From NCBI GenBank assembly GCA_025093555.1, contig JAIWNF010000025.1, positions 620,001 to 684,000 of the forward strand: a stretch of 64,000 bases of DNA, given 5' to 3'. The translations under genes and the position numbers were made by a program. This DNA is from Circinella umbellata (taxonomy: Eukaryota > Mucoromycota > Mucoromycetes > Mucorales > Lichtheimiaceae). Numbering within the stretch: the stretch's first letter is position 1; the number at the start of each line of letters is the position of its first letter. Under the pieces are notes generated by a model. That model did not search any database, was not told the DNA's origin, and saw only the letters and a list, made by a program, of their open reading frames with translations. This document shows positions 12,389-24,872 of the stretch, in pieces.

Positions 12389-13867
12389 CTAAAAGAACGA
12401 GACGATCACTTTAAGGACAACCCATAGAGTAAATTTCAAAAAGTTCCACCAGTCATTAAACCAGTGATACCAAGTATATTCCGATCGACTCATTTTCTGG
12501 GAAGCTGCTTCCCATAATCTACATAATTGGTTCTCCATTTCTTCCGAGATATCCGTCGATATCTTTACCAATGTTGCCAAATCCGCATCAACGCGTTTCA
12601 TGGATGAATAAACGACCATAGGAACCGTTGTTACCATGACATCGGTACTATTTACACCAACCAAATAATATCCGTCTCCATTCAATGGTTTATCTTCTTT
12701 CTTCTTGAGTTTACTGTCATCCATGAAAGCAGTCAATGATGTTTCAAGTGTATCCATTACTGCATTACCAAAATGCTTTCCTGTCGTCAGAATCCGATCC
12801 ATCCCATGTTCATATTGTTTCTTTGATAGATCCATAATATGTTGTCGTAATTTATCCAAACACATCACTTGAGAACTTGTATCTGACAATGGTGTCATAC
12901 CTGCATCATGGAACAGGCGATGGATGGCTTTATCTAATCTACGAAAAGTTCTCAAGGATCGCATATGAATTTCGGTCAGTTGATGCCGTACAAGTCGTTT
13001 TAATCGTCGTCGAGATGTTCGCATACTAGTAATTAACAATTTTCGATCCTCTTGTTCATTATTGTATTGAGTCAGAATATTTGAATGGGCATCCGAGACA
13101 GCTTGTTGTATTCCTCGCAATGTATGCAACCAATCCACTTGATTGGATTGGATGGTATGTCGTGTTTTGGTGATCGCTCGATTGACAAGCTTGCGAAATT
13201 CTTGTTGCAGTTGGGATGCACGCAAACCGTATTCCAATGGTGCCGAACAAACAGTTTCGTCCCAGGCAATTCCATATTTTTTGTTGTCCAATGAAGGTGT
13301 TACTGCCCTCGATTTACTTAGCTCTTTATTGTTATTAATGTTATCGTTGCTGCTATCGTTGTGACTCTTGTTGGTAGTATTTTTCTCTTTATTCGAACGA
13401 TGATTCCGTTGTTGTTGATTATGGTGGTGGTGATAATGAAAGTATCTGTTTAACATGGACCAGAACATACACCATTCAAGTTCAGGTGCAAGATAGATAT
13501 CCATCATAATATCCCATAGCGTTTCAATGGCATGATTAAGTCGTGAAACTGTCCAAATATATCCATCCTCCACTACATCCTGAATAATATCCACGTGTTC
13601 ATCTATAAATTCGGTTGCACTCTCCAATGTTTTCGAGGCTGTTGAAAATATCCCTTCGTAGACATGGCAATAATCTTCTTTGAGACCTCGTTTAACTATA
13701 GGTAATATAAGAGGTACCGTTGTAGTAGTCATACTTTTCGTTGCCGCTGTCGTTATAAATGAATCTGATGATCTTTTGTTGTTGATTAACTGAATTTGGA
13801 AGAAACGGCCAATCAAGACAATGGAACATAGTAACAAGAAAACGTTTTTTCTACGCATCGCAACCAC
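12389..13867 (-). CDS. Unrecognised membrane-anchored protein with coiled-coil/helical body
   Basis: Intronless open frame of 492 codons; I do not recognise the family. The start is at 13867 (a second in-frame ATG lies three codons later, MRRKNVF). Residues ~7-25 (NVFLLLCSIVLIGRFFQIQL) form a signal peptide or signal anchor. Next come a Thr-rich segment, an amphipathic helical stretch (SKTLESATEFIDEHVDIIQD), a His/Asn-rich low-complexity insert (YHHHHNQQQ; NNINNN) and a long basic helical region (SMRTSRRRLKRLVRHQ). A Trp-rich hydrophobic end (YHWFNDWWNFLKFTLWVVLK) could be a second membrane segment. The two hydrophobic ends suggest a secretory-pathway or organelle membrane protein; no enzyme motif is visible. 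The length of the frame and its amino-acid composition support a real gene. Confidence 0.72.
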   Translation of the reverse strand: MVAMRRKNVFLLLCSIVLIGRFFQIQLINNKRSSDSFITTAATKSMTTTTVPLILPIVKRGLKEDYCHVYEGIFSTASKTLESATEFIDEHVDIIQDVVEDGYIWTVSRLNHAIETLWDIMMDIYLAPELEWCMFWSMLNRYFHYHHHHNQQQRNHRSNKEKNTTNKSHNDSSNDNINNNKELSKSRAVTPSLDNKKYGIAWDETVCSAPLEYGLRASQLQQEFRKLVNRAITKTRHTIQSNQVDWLHTLRGIQQAVSDAHSNILTQYNNEQEDRKLLITSMRTSRRRLKRLVRHQLTEIHMRSLRTFRRLDKAIHRLFHDAGMTPLSDTSSQVMCLDKLRQHIMDLSKKQYEHGMDRILTTGKHFGNAVMDTLETSLTAFMDDSKLKKKEDKPLNGDGYYLVGVNSTDVMVTTVPMVVYSSMKRVDADLATLVKISTDISEEMENQLCRLWEAASQKMSRSEYTWYHWFNDWWNFLKFTLWVVLKVIVSFF

Positions 13868-14880
13868 TTTCTAAGGTATGTGTACGCCGACCTGTAATTT
13901 CTGTTGTTGGTTTGTTGTCAAGAATATAATATAAATAAAATAATGTATATGAAAAAAGAAATTCGGATCAATTTATAAAAAGAAGTGTTGTTATGAATGT
14001 CATATGAGAATAAGGAATAATATTATGCAACTGTGGAAACGTCGACTTTTTGTATATAAAAGAGAGAAAGAAGGGCGAAAAGAAGGTACAAACAAGAAGC
14101 TAGTACTTTTTTTTTTACTTTTTTTGATATCGTAAGTGCTACATATGATGAGCAACCTTGGATTTTTTTTTGACGTGCCTGATCTTTTTATTTTTTTTTT
14201 GGAAAAAAACTCATGCACCTGACAGTTTCGAATATCATCCGGTATACTTTCTTAATAAAAAACAGCTAATTATACAAGGTTCGTGAAACATACGCTCATG
14301 AATTTATAACTACTTTTTTCTTCTTCATCGCCATATTCATTTACAAGCATACCCCCAAGGATCCTGCATGCATGCTAAAAGAGGTTGTTGTTATGTAGTT
14401 GGTCGAAGCGTGGGAGCAACAAATGACACTCAGTCTATTAAACAACCTTGTATCATTATTTGCTCCTTAATGATTGTTAAATATATGAGTGAAGCCCATC
14501 ATCAATCTAGCTTTTTTTTTCCTTCATCACAAGATTCAATGATTCTATCAAATGATTTGAAAAATGAAACCTTTTTTAACATTGACATATAATGTATATT
14601 GGAGAAAGAGTTCTCAATATCGCCTTATTCCCAGTAAAATCATACTTGTGCAGTGAGTAGCATAGAAAATTAGCTTCACCGTGACGCATAAGATATCATA
14701 AAAGTCGTACCTGTTTCAATGTCCCTTTCAATCTCCTTTTTTTAATAAGTAAATATTGGATTGACATGATTGTGTATGTGTGTTTATTTACATAAAGTGC
14801 CCATTCTACTAGCACATATACTATAAAGTAATACTTCTTCTTTTTTAAGCTAATGTACATTGTTTTTTTCTCTTTTCTGA
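13868..14880. other. Intergenic between two minus-strand genes
   Basis: Upstream of the 12.4-13.9 kb gene and downstream of TFB2. Many A/T tracts. A 74-codon frame at 14368-14592 has no recognisable features and is not called. Confidence 0.5.
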
Positions 14881-17375
14881 TTAACCTCTTGGATTGTTGA
14901 GACGCCGTTTCACAAACCCTTTTACTTGGTCATGTCCACTATATATGATAAAAAAATTGTCCATCAATTTTATTGATCTTTCTATTTCCACGTGATCATT
15001 GTTTGCCATAACAACGCTCTTATTTACCTTTGAGTAATCACCATAGTTCGCTTTTTGGGGTTAGACCATAACAGCACATCAATATCTTTGGCATGTTTTG
15101 CAGCAGCATCGAAATCAGCTTGAACATTAAATTCGTGATAAAGATAAGCTGCATGTGTTTTAAGTCGACATCGTTCCATTTCCCATAATTGAATCTGATC
15201 AACAACGGTTAGCGGTAATATGGGAGTCTATGACAAACCACACACACATATATATTTACATATATTAGTTTAGTTGTTCTTATTTCCAACGATTCTTTTA
15301 ATTTTATCCACACATAACAAGCTAAAGAATAGGAAGAATAATATACCTTTTTCCGCATTTGTGGATGAGCATGAGTTTCTAGATAGGATATAATCTAGCA
15401 AATTAAATAAAAGCAATATCAGTATACACTCTTGCTCCACATATACCAAACTGCTCGTTCCCGTGTTCTTTTACATATCTTACCTGACGTGCAGTAATGC
15501 CTTTAATAAGTGCATTTCTAACACTTTCACGTGTGATAACACCCGCTACCATGTTCCTGAATCGAGACTGTAATTGTACAAATAAATTCAATACAGCGAT
15601 TTGCAATGGAGATTCTATTATATATCAATAAACATATTAATTCCCGTTTCTTGATAAATTATAATATAGATAATTACAACAGAGTATCCAAAGAAGAAGA
15701 AAAAATTACCGGTATACGCATAAATTCTATAATTTGTTTCGAGAACAATAAATCCTTGTTCGCTTTCCTCGTCTACAACAGCGGCTCCTGTAGTACCAGC
15801 ACCAGAATTTCCAGTAGCAGCTGTTTTGCTTATATCACCAGCTGTGACATTCTTTAATGCTGCTCCAGCAATAGCCATATTACCAGATGTCAATGTAGTT
15901 GCAAGTCGAGTTGGATAATAACGACGAGATCCTCTCTAAAATTTCAATTCCCCCCCCCCCGTCCAATCCATTATTAAAAAACAAGATCAACTATAGAATC
16001 ACGATTGCTCCTTATTTTTTCATCAGTTGTTACCTTTCGCTGGTATACTATTCCATAATCACGTAAATCTTCCAACATCTGCTGTTGCGTTTGAGTTAAT
16101 GTTTCAACCGAGTAGTTCTAGATCGATAAAGTTTATAAATTTCATTGTTCTTCTCATCTCTAGATATCATCTACGTATTTTTTTTATAATTTCTTTTTAC
16201 CTCACCAAGCTCTAACGAGCCTAACTGAAAGAGAAAATTAAGAACTTCAACTAAATCCATTTGTAACACCTAAAAGCAGAAATAAAATATATTTTGAATC
16301 AGATATATAAGTGTAAAGAAGGAATTATAGATATTAATGCATTCATTTTCCCATTGGTTATTATGAGTTACCTCTGCCATATTAAGATATTGAAGTAAAA
16401 ATGCCCACACTTGAGTATTAACATCTTGTAAAAGAAATTGAAACCCTTTGTTGGTAATTTGTAATGTATCTGGATTATCTGTACTATTTATTGTAGAGTT
16501 GTTACAAATAATCTTACACCATTAGCATCTTTATACATATAGATACACAAGTCATACATATATATATATATATATCTTACCCATATTGCATCAATTGACT
16601 CCGTTCAAGAAGATTTAATACGCCACGACTTGGTGTCTTATTTGATGATGTTCCGACCATATAATGTAAAATGGATTCCCATTGTTGTGTAGCATATTGA
16701 TCCAGGAACGGGATATCGACAGGATGCTTATCAGGTGAAGAACAAGGTAGACCGAATGATTGCTGCGCACCTCTAACAAAAAAGAATATGAATATAAAAA
16801 TGTAATATAAAAGTGCACATATTTATCGAATTGCATACCCTCCAGTTAACGCGTTTTTAAATTCTTGTCGAAACGTTGGATTCATAGTTAGCGAACTATT
16901 TTTTTGTTCGAATATACGTAGCCGAGATAATTTATGTAATGCTTCTGGTAACATTCTATAAGAAACGCGCGTAAGATAGCATCTAAAAGACATTTATAAA
17001 GCACAAGAATTATAAAGTAGCATACTTACTTTTCTCCATCTTTATTGACCCAATTATTAACATCTTGAACTTGAATTTCAGCCTCCACATATAAAAAAGA
17101 CATTACAATTTGTCGCCCTATACTTGGTAGTAATCTTTATAGCCAAAAAAAAATTATTTTATCAGTTTCTTTTTTGTTTTTTGATCACAACATAGATAAA
17201 CACATTTAGATCGTCGTCGTCGTTGTTGTCTTCTTTTATTCATGATTAAAAAGAAAAAATGCTACCGAAAGATGGCAAGACATGTTGCTGGTTTTTCAAA
17301 TAATCGTAAAAAGGTAACTTTTGGTAATGTTTCGAGGTATTCATAAATATTAGTTTTAAAATTGTCGACCGACAT
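14881..17375 (-). CDS. TFB2: TFIIH core subunit Tfb2/p52 (GTF2H4)
   Basis: Core TFIIH subunit that anchors and stimulates the XPB/Ssl2 ATPase in transcription initiation and nucleotide-excision repair. Twelve exons: 17375-17266, 17134-17030, 16955-16839, 16772-16581, 16483-16372, 16269-16201, 16117-16034, 15935-15710, 15614-15484, 15394-15347, 15227-15028, 14938-14881; 483 residues, in the family range. Diagnostic segments: [20 protein letters not shown] at the N-terminus, [84 protein letters not shown] and the C-terminal [18 protein letters not shown]. Every junction preserves frame. An Ala/Gly/Thr-rich low-complexity insert ([17 protein letters not shown]) sits after the YYPTRLA segment. 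Intron 7 contains a run of about twelve C. Confidence 0.95.
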
Positions 17376-20300
17376 TTAGATCGATGAGAAAGAAAAAAGA
17401 AGAGAACGGTTAAAGTGTCTTTCGCAGCAAACACCTACTCTTGCCAGATAATTTACAGTTTTATTGTAGCTCAGATTTTTCGCTGGCACTACTTTGACAG
17501 CATATATTTCCACTTTGTTTTATATCTATGATATACATCAATATTATGTTATAACGGGTTCTAATTATCTATAATTATTACAATAAGTAATATTTATACA
17601 ACATGTGCCAATTCTAAACACATATATATAGAGCATTAGTTATTTTACAGAATAAATTATTGGGATAATAAATCATTAGAATATCTACTATGCTTTATTT
17701 TCTGCTACTGTTTGTAGCACGCGTCTCTAGATATTTTAATTTATCATACAAAAGGGAATAATACTAAAAATAGCATGGGCCTCAATAAGCTACGCTATTA
17801 TTGTTGTCATGAAAGGAGAATAATTTTGGAATTATCATTTTGTAAGTTTTTAGCGAGCTCTTTATCATCTTTATAGATTTTGTGTATTTTAACCTTATTC
17901 AAGATATACTATATCATCTTATACGTATATATATATACATAATATCAATTGTCTTCCATATATAGGTAATACTAAAGATAATAAAAACTCAAAACTCTTA
18001 GACGCAAACCCCTGTATGGCGTGATACTGATGTAATGTAGATAGGTTCGTGGTAACAGCTGCTAGTTACATAATTCTTAATCTCAATAAAATATCTGTGC
18101 TATAACACCTTTTTATTCAATCATTGGTACGTTATGGACATTACAATTTTGTATTACATTATCGATATCTCTGCTATTTTTTTCTTTTCACACATTATTT
18201 CGTTCTTTAACTATCTTTTTCCTAAATATTGTATTTTTACAGTGTGATGATTGATACCACAAAGTTATACTCGTTTTAAAACTATTGTATTTTATCATTC
18301 TGAAAAATGTATTTACCTTTTTATACCCTATCAAGATATTACTAATATCATTTTATTTATGATAAAAATAACAATAACTATGGTATATTAATCCTCATGA
18401 AAATAATAAAATTTCGGCTAAACTTAAAACTATAGGTTTAATATACAAACAACGTACTTGAGTTTTATAGAAAATAAGATATTATATATAATTAATTTTT
18501 CAAGTCTCACATATTATGATATTAATGTTTCTAGATGTATGTCAACATTTATTAAATATCATAATTTGCTATTTGCTCAAATGGGAGGAGAATATGTCTG
18601 GATCAAACCATAGTTACGATATGATTACATATACGCGGCAATATTTGAATAAGAATAAAAAACAGCATAGGAAGAATGCTGTTGTGATTTTTAGTGCATC
18701 GACGTACGTTAATGAATTTGAATGTCTTGCATTATAGTATAGACTCTCATTCCTTGTAGCAGATGGATAATCGCGTTCATATAGAAAGTCATGTATATAA
18801 TAAGTAACATAACATATATGTTATAAAAAATTCAGAAATGAACATACGTAGTCAACGAGTTTATTCACAAGTATAGATCATGTATCAGTGTCTTTGAATA
18901 TGGAATCAGCTGATTGTCACAATCGAATAAGGTTAATCTTTTTTTTAAAGTTGAGACATCATGCTTTCAAATGATTTTTCTATGGTTCTTTTGCGAAACA
19001 TGTTTTTAAAAGTGATTCTAATGGTTACTATCTTACGGAACTAATATTTTAGCCTTTTTATTTGCTTTGGCTAAAAAAAAAACTATTATATACAGAGTAA
19101 CGGTGAAATATGTTCATACCTTGTGCTTGCTAGCAACTACGGTGAAAACACTCAGCCTTTCATCGTCATACCATGATGCTTTTGGAGTTACCGGGTAATA
19201 TTTATCAACGATACGAGGGAATATTCATGCTAGATTTTTGGTTTCTTGTCGTACATGGACGGAAGGGTTCTCTTATCATTATTTGACAGCAAGTATATTT
19301 TGGTTTTTTCCTAACGATTCACGACCAAATTATTAGAAAAGAAACCAATCAAAAACTTTGTTTCCCCACAGAAAATCGCTAAATATAACCCCAATATTTA
19401 AGAAAAAGATGAAGGAGGGGATTCCATTCTAGAGTTTCCCGTTCTTACTTAGTGAAACAACCCCGCATTTTAAACAGAACGTTGAATCAAAGTTATTTTC
19501 TCTCTTGCCATTATATTAATAGTAAGAAAAAAAAAAGTCTTATGATGATCGGAACGAAATTTCTTTGTGATGGCATTTGACGTGATATGGCATAAGGTTC
19601 AATATTGTTAGATCTTTAAAGTACATTATCACTATAGCGTTTTATTTGGTATCATCCATCTATTCCGCGATTTCTTTACAGTAGTGGATTTTCTTTGGTT
19701 TCATTAGCCAAGAAGTGGAACGGCAGGACGATTAGGCGTAGTCGTTTGTAGGTCAAGCTGGCTAATACTTTAGTCGACCGTGATTTATGATTCGACAACT
19801 CCGCTGTTTAACTCGGTCCACCGAGTCAATCCAATTTCTTTTTTAGACAAAGGTTTCATATAAACTCTTGCCGATAGACTGTATAAAATAAATATAATGT
19901 ATTGATTTAAAAGCTTGTACAATATTGATACATGTACTTATAAAAGCTGTTCAACTTTTATGAGTACTAGCTTAAATGCATACATCTAAGAAAAACCAGG
20001 TATAATTAACGAAAATGGGTATTTTTGGTTAACCGCGGGGTTCGTCGGTAAATACTTGAAAAATGCGGGCGGTCTGTTGTGCCACAAATAAGTTTCAAAT
20101 TGGGAAATAGGCCGATGTTTCGTTTAGTTTTTATTTTTTTTTTACTCCACAATACATCATTATACCATGCTTACGGCATGTGAAAAGAAAATCGGTAGGA
20201 CAATAAAGACTTAGTAACAAAGTGTACTAACTAATGCAGTAGAAAAAAGCATCCTCTTCGTTTTCTTCATTCACTTGATACATTATTAACGGAATTTTCA

Positions 20301-20679
20301 TAAAAGAGTACGATATCTTTTAACAAAAGTGTTTATATAAGAATTTAATTTCTCCGAGCATTCCATTGTTGAAAAAAAAATGAATAATATGGGAAGAAAG
20401 GTGTGAAGAGAAGTTGTAGAAGCAAAGAAAAAAAGTAACTCGTGGTTCCGGCAAAAAGCTATTTGCAAAAATACCCCGTCAGCACCCATTTTGTCCCCCT
20501 TTCTAAAATATCTCTCTTACCCCCCCCCAATTTAACTCTTTTCCAAGTCCTGATTCTTCATATAAAAACTAGTGTCTCTCTTTTGTTTCGCTTGGAGCCC
20601 CACATTTCTTTTACTTCTTTATATATATTTTTTCTATTTTCTCAGAACAATATTTTTTCAAACACATTTTTAAATCATA
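17376..20679. other. 3.3-kb gene-free stretch
   Basis: No protein gene or structured RNA gene could be supported. Small frames (for example 18516-18737) look random. Palindromes are present, such as ACTCGGTCCACCGAGT at about 19817-19832 and CATGCTTACGGCATG near 20166. The last ~1 kb is presumably the promoter of the WRKY/GCM1-type gene, with a C run at 20521-20528 and pyrimidine-rich DNA before the start. Confidence 0.5.
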
Positions 20680-22057
20680 ATGGCAACTGCTACTCCTCCC
20701 TCAAGATATACATCATACGTATCAACATCACAATCATTTAAACCATCATCATCACCGCCAACATCCCCTGCTCCTGTTCAAATTTTTGATTTACAAGATG
20801 TTCTTTTACAGTACCAATCACAGCCAGAATTATTGAAGTTAATATTAAGTAGCAAGGTTGAAGAAGATAAACGTCGCACAGAAGAAGCCAAGTTACGCGC
20901 AAAAGAATTAGACTTGTATTTGAAAGAGGATCGATCATTGTCACATAAGCGTAGCAATAGCTTAAGTAGTCACTCTTCCCATAGCAGCATTAGCAGCAGT
21001 GGTAGCAGCAATACAAGCAGTCAACATAGCAATCATCATAGTAATCAACAGCCACACCATATTCATCAATATCATTCTCATTCTCATTCCCAACATGAAC
21101 AACAGCATCAACATCACCAACACCATTCCAACGCGGGAAGACGAAGATCTACCATGATTCGGAGCACTGCAGCACCTTATACAATACCGCAACATCGCCA
21201 AATCGTCGATGATCACCAGGAACGACGCAACTCTGCTGCTGTAGCCATGGTTGCAATGGGAACATCATTATCTCGTACATCATCACCTCCTTCTCCTTCT
21301 TATTTCCCTGCATCTCCATCCATCAGGTTAGTAAATAGTGGGCAAAAATTCAATTAGCTAAATTTGATGATAATGCGAAACATTAGTGGTTGACTTTATT
21401 TGTTTTCTTTTTATTTAGTTCATCTACACCGTCTGTAACCTCTGCATATCCATCTCCTGCCGCCGAATATTATTCATCAGAGCCAACTAATACCAATAAT
21501 TCTACCTCCACACCCAGTAACAACCATCATTCATCTACTTTATCTAATACCAAAATAAAGGAGGAAGGCTCCGAAAATGATACATCCTCTAGTCCAATAA
21601 CTAGTCCAACTTCAGCTCCTAATCCTATTACCACCTCCTCCGGTCGTGCACGACGAAAGCGCGAGATGCAGGCCATCACAAAAATCGTCGAAACTCGTGA
21701 ATTTCCATACCAAGATAGTTACTTTTGGAAAAACAACGGTAACACAACTCAACGAAAAACTGGATGCAAAAGCATATACTACAAATGTTCAAATAGTAAT
21801 AAGGTAAAATAATAGTTTTGGAAAAAAGTGGGAAAATTTTGGTTATGTAAAAAAAATAAACAGCAGATGGGAGAACAATGAGAAATCTTTCCGAAAAAGA
21901 AAAACTTTGGAGCTAAAATCACTCATTTTTATAATCGCTTTAGGGGTGTCCTGTAAATAAAACTGTAACAGAACGGCCTAATGGTGAATATATTATCAAA
22001 TACCGGGGGCAACATTTCATTGAATGCGGTCGCGTGGAGCGTATCGTCGATTTGTAA
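20680..22057 (+). CDS. WRKY/GCM1-superfamily zinc-finger transcription factor
   Basis: Predicted DNA-binding regulator of 381 residues; exons 20680-21326, 21419-21803, 21944-22057. N-terminal part: FDLQDVLLQYQSQPELLKLI followed by a charged helix (KVEEDKRRTEEAKLRAKELD), then long Ser- and His/Gln-rich low-complexity regions and a basic NLS-like GRARRKREMQ. The C-terminal domain carries W319 in DSYFWKNNGN, then YYKC339, C346PVNKTV, H368 and C372, i.e. C-X6-C-X21-H-X3-C. The layout (W-K-x-x-G, YYKC, CPV, GQH) follows the plant WRKY fold WRKYGQK...YYRC...CPVRK...GKHNH, with a degenerate heptapeptide. The intron falls just before the second zinc Cys. Membership in the WRKY-GCM1 superfamily is my reading of the pattern; target genes are unknown. 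Confidence 0.85.
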
Positions 22058-22826
22058 TAAAAACAGTGATTTAATTCTATATATATATATATATCATCAT
22101 TCAATTATCTTTTTTTTTTTTACTTTCCATTTTTCGATTTTTACTATTTGGAAACGTTTTTGCGGCAAAAGACTGGTAGTTAGCGGGAATCGGAAAGGGT
22201 CGGATTACTCAATTGTGGGAAGACCCGAGTACTGCCGATGAAATGCCTGGCTGTCGAATTTCTTGACATATGAATTTCAATCATTTTCATGCCGTGTAGG
22301 GTGTTGCACCAAAAATAGCGGAATTTTGTAATTTCTCTTTTTTCTTTTTGGTGGAGATCTTTGTCTGCAAAAATTGACTTTTAGCAATTAAATACCCAAA
22401 AAATAAGATAACAAAAAGATTCTATGGCCCCTCTCCTTCACTCTTCATCTAATAATAATATGGCATGGGTAACTCTGTCACAGGTCCCCAAATCTTCGTT
22501 TAAACACGGAAGTTTCTGCTCCATTGTACTTTATTTTAGCACCTCATTTTTTTTTTGACGGTCCTAGTTCCTTTTTGTATCAATATGACAACCTGAAACT
22601 ACTAAGGTCCCAGTTTTCTATCATCGGGAATAGAAATGGCAGCCGCGCTAAATACAGTGCATATTTCATATAAAAGGCTCATCAAAAAATTTAATCAATT
22701 TCTTTCTTTACTTTTTTTCCACGCTACAACAATAAAAAATATTTGTTCATCATTATTATCATTACCTCTATTATTATCAATTGCCATCATTAGCATTATT
22801 AACAACCACGCATTATTATAACAACC
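22058..22826. other. Intergenic/promoter region
   Basis: 3' flank of the zinc-finger gene and promoter of the following small gene. Contains an (AT)n run near 22080-22093, long T runs, and the TATA box listed separately. Confidence 0.5.
22669..22676 (+). promoter_or_regulatory. TATA box of the 134-residue protein gene
   Basis: TATAAAAG, about 150 bp before the start codon at 22827, followed by a pyrimidine/AT-rich leader. Confidence 0.5.
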
Positions 22827-23231
22827 ATGTCTCCACCATTAGTACTTCCACGATTATCTGGTTCCACTTTGGAACCAACTGTTGAACCAGTAGTCATATA
22901 TCCACAACACATTCATCAAAAAGAGCCATTGGCTTTCAAGCAACCACAAAACATTAATATTGCATATACCCATCCAAGTGCATCATTACAACGCAAGGGA
23001 AGGCCGACATTCATTCACATTCCAGCAGAGTGTAAGGAATTTGTTCCAAAGGAACCTAATGTAAATGATTTTTCTGCTTGGTCTTACGACGAAGAAGATG
23101 ATTCAGAGCCAGAGTTATTATGGGACGATGTTACTCAAACTATTTACAAGTCATCAAGCAAACGACGGGCCAACTCATATTCATCTTTATCAGTATCATC
23201 TGACGGCTCACCATTTTTTCCACCAGTATAA
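22827..23231 (+). CDS. Small unrecognised protein, 134 residues
   Basis: Intronless frame with a plausible TATA box and leader. I do not recognise the family. The sequence is Pro-rich at the N-terminus (MSPPLVLPRLSGSTLEP). It has a conserved-looking block GRPTFIHIPAECKEFVPKEP, an acidic patch (YDEEDDSEPELLWDD), and a Ser-rich basic tail (SSSKRRANSYSSLSVSSD) that looks phosphorylatable. No signal peptide or membrane segment, so probably a soluble, partly disordered cytosolic or nuclear protein. It lies between two regulators in the same orientation. Non-random composition and promoter context favour a real gene. Confidence 0.62.
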   Translation: MSPPLVLPRLSGSTLEPTVEPVVIYPQHIHQKEPLAFKQPQNINIAYTHPSASLQRKGRPTFIHIPAECKEFVPKEPNVNDFSAWSYDEEDDSEPELLWDDVTQTIYKSSSKRRANSYSSLSVSSDGSPFFPPV

Positions 23232-24872
23232 ATAACCAAATTTTATGGTTCACAATTAATGCGCGCTTGTCACCACCCCCTCAAGTTTTTTTAATTTTCC
23301 CACAGTATAATTTGTTTATGCTTGTTTACTTTCAAGTATCAATTCAACCATTTATCTCGTTTCCAAAACTCATTCATCTCACACTTTCATGTACATAAAA
23401 CTATTTCTTCTATTATACTCCCCCTTCTTTACCCAATTACATTTTGAAGCAACTTCATTATTATACTCTTGTACATTCTTTGCTTAACCAAAAAAAAATG
23501 ATCATGTTTGATATTTTTCTCTTTTTTTTCTTTCATGCATGTTATAATAATAGTACAACTCTTTTGATATCCAAAAAAAGAATAAATCATTTTTGAAAAT
23601 CTATTTTGATTCATTTGCTTCGATTGATTTGACAACAATAGTGGAAAAAAAAAGGAAAAATTACGGAGGAGTTTGTATGTGCTAATGGATGGTGGTGGTG
23701 TGATTTAAAACATTAATAATGGATTGGTTAGATGTGGGGTGTAAATAAACCAACCAATGAAAAGGGAAAAAAGGGCGGTAACTAAAAAAACATGACGACA
23801 CCACGAGATTTCTTGCATGGTTCATCGTGGCGGTCTGTTGCTATGACAAGAATGATAAGGTGCCCACAGTTTGAATTTCTTGCTTTTTTTTTTAAACTAG
23901 TTATCACTCTTTCGTTCAAAATAAGGAGAGTTGTTCATAAACATAACGGTATTATCAAACATCCATTCTCCAATATCCAAATATTTTTTTACGTATGTTC
24001 GAACATCATCATTTTCAATCTGAGAAACAGCTGGTCTGGAATAATATCCAAATAAGTTTTCTTGATCTCGCACATTTCTATTATTTTACATTGTAATGAA
24101 AAATAAAATAAGACTCACTGTAATCCGGTATTTCGTTTGATTCCTGCAAGTACTGCAGAAATAATAACTGCGTCTGTGGTATAATGAAATAGGCGGCCCC
24201 ACATATTGATTTGTTTAGTGCTTTCCGCGGCAGAAAAAAAAAGTTAAATATGAACTTGGCCTTTTTTTCTAAAAAAAAAAAAAGAAACGAAAAAGGAACC
24301 AGGACGAACTTCCATTCATCCACTACAGGTCCGCGGATTCTCGGCGGACGGTAAATCTTATGGTGCGCAGCAGGTTGCTGTGGCAAAAATAGCACGCGAC
24401 TGGTGTATATTTCCTTTTTCCGCCATTGCTGCGTGGACAAGCTTTTTTTATATGGTGGCTAGTAACATCAAATTTGAGCGTATTATGATGGCGTAATAGT
24501 GTGCTTAGTGTAGTACAAAAAGAATTGCTTACCAAGAACTATGTAAACTAATAGCTAGTGCCAAGTATGTACAAATAATTTCTTCAACAGTCGCCAAGGA
24601 TAGCTTTTTTTTTGCATTGCGCCATATGGATAATGACAAAACATATACATTTTTGCTCAGCCTTTCTAGAATGTTGAAAAATTCTTTTCGTTTATTTGAC
24701 AAATCACACGAGTCTGACGCAAAATTTTGAAAGATATAAATAGAGGAGGGACCGTGCGCGCCACAACTTTCTTCTTCCTGTTCCCCAAAATTTGTTTTCT
24801 TTACACTTTATATAAAAAGTTTTATTTCTCAAACCCCATTTTTATCACCTACTATTAAAAAAATATTCTATT
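23232..24872. other. 1.6-kb intergenic region upstream of the bZIP gene
   Basis: No supported gene. Minus-strand frames at 24081-24535 look like chance. The GC-rich patch at 24326-24350 and the final 150 bp with a TATA box are probably regulatory. Confidence 0.5.
24735..24742 (+). promoter_or_regulatory. TATA box of the bZIP gene
   Basis: TATAAATA about 130 bp upstream of the start codon at 24873, followed by GAGGAGGGACCG and a pyrimidine-rich leader. Confidence 0.55.

Noticed and set aside
18001..18110. Possible C/D snoRNA (GTGATACTGATGTA)
   Set aside because: No proper box C and box D pair with a terminal stem.
24081..24535. Minus-strand frames of 119 and 70 codons
   Set aside because: Poly-Lys/Phe stretches come from A/T tracts; no recognisable protein features.
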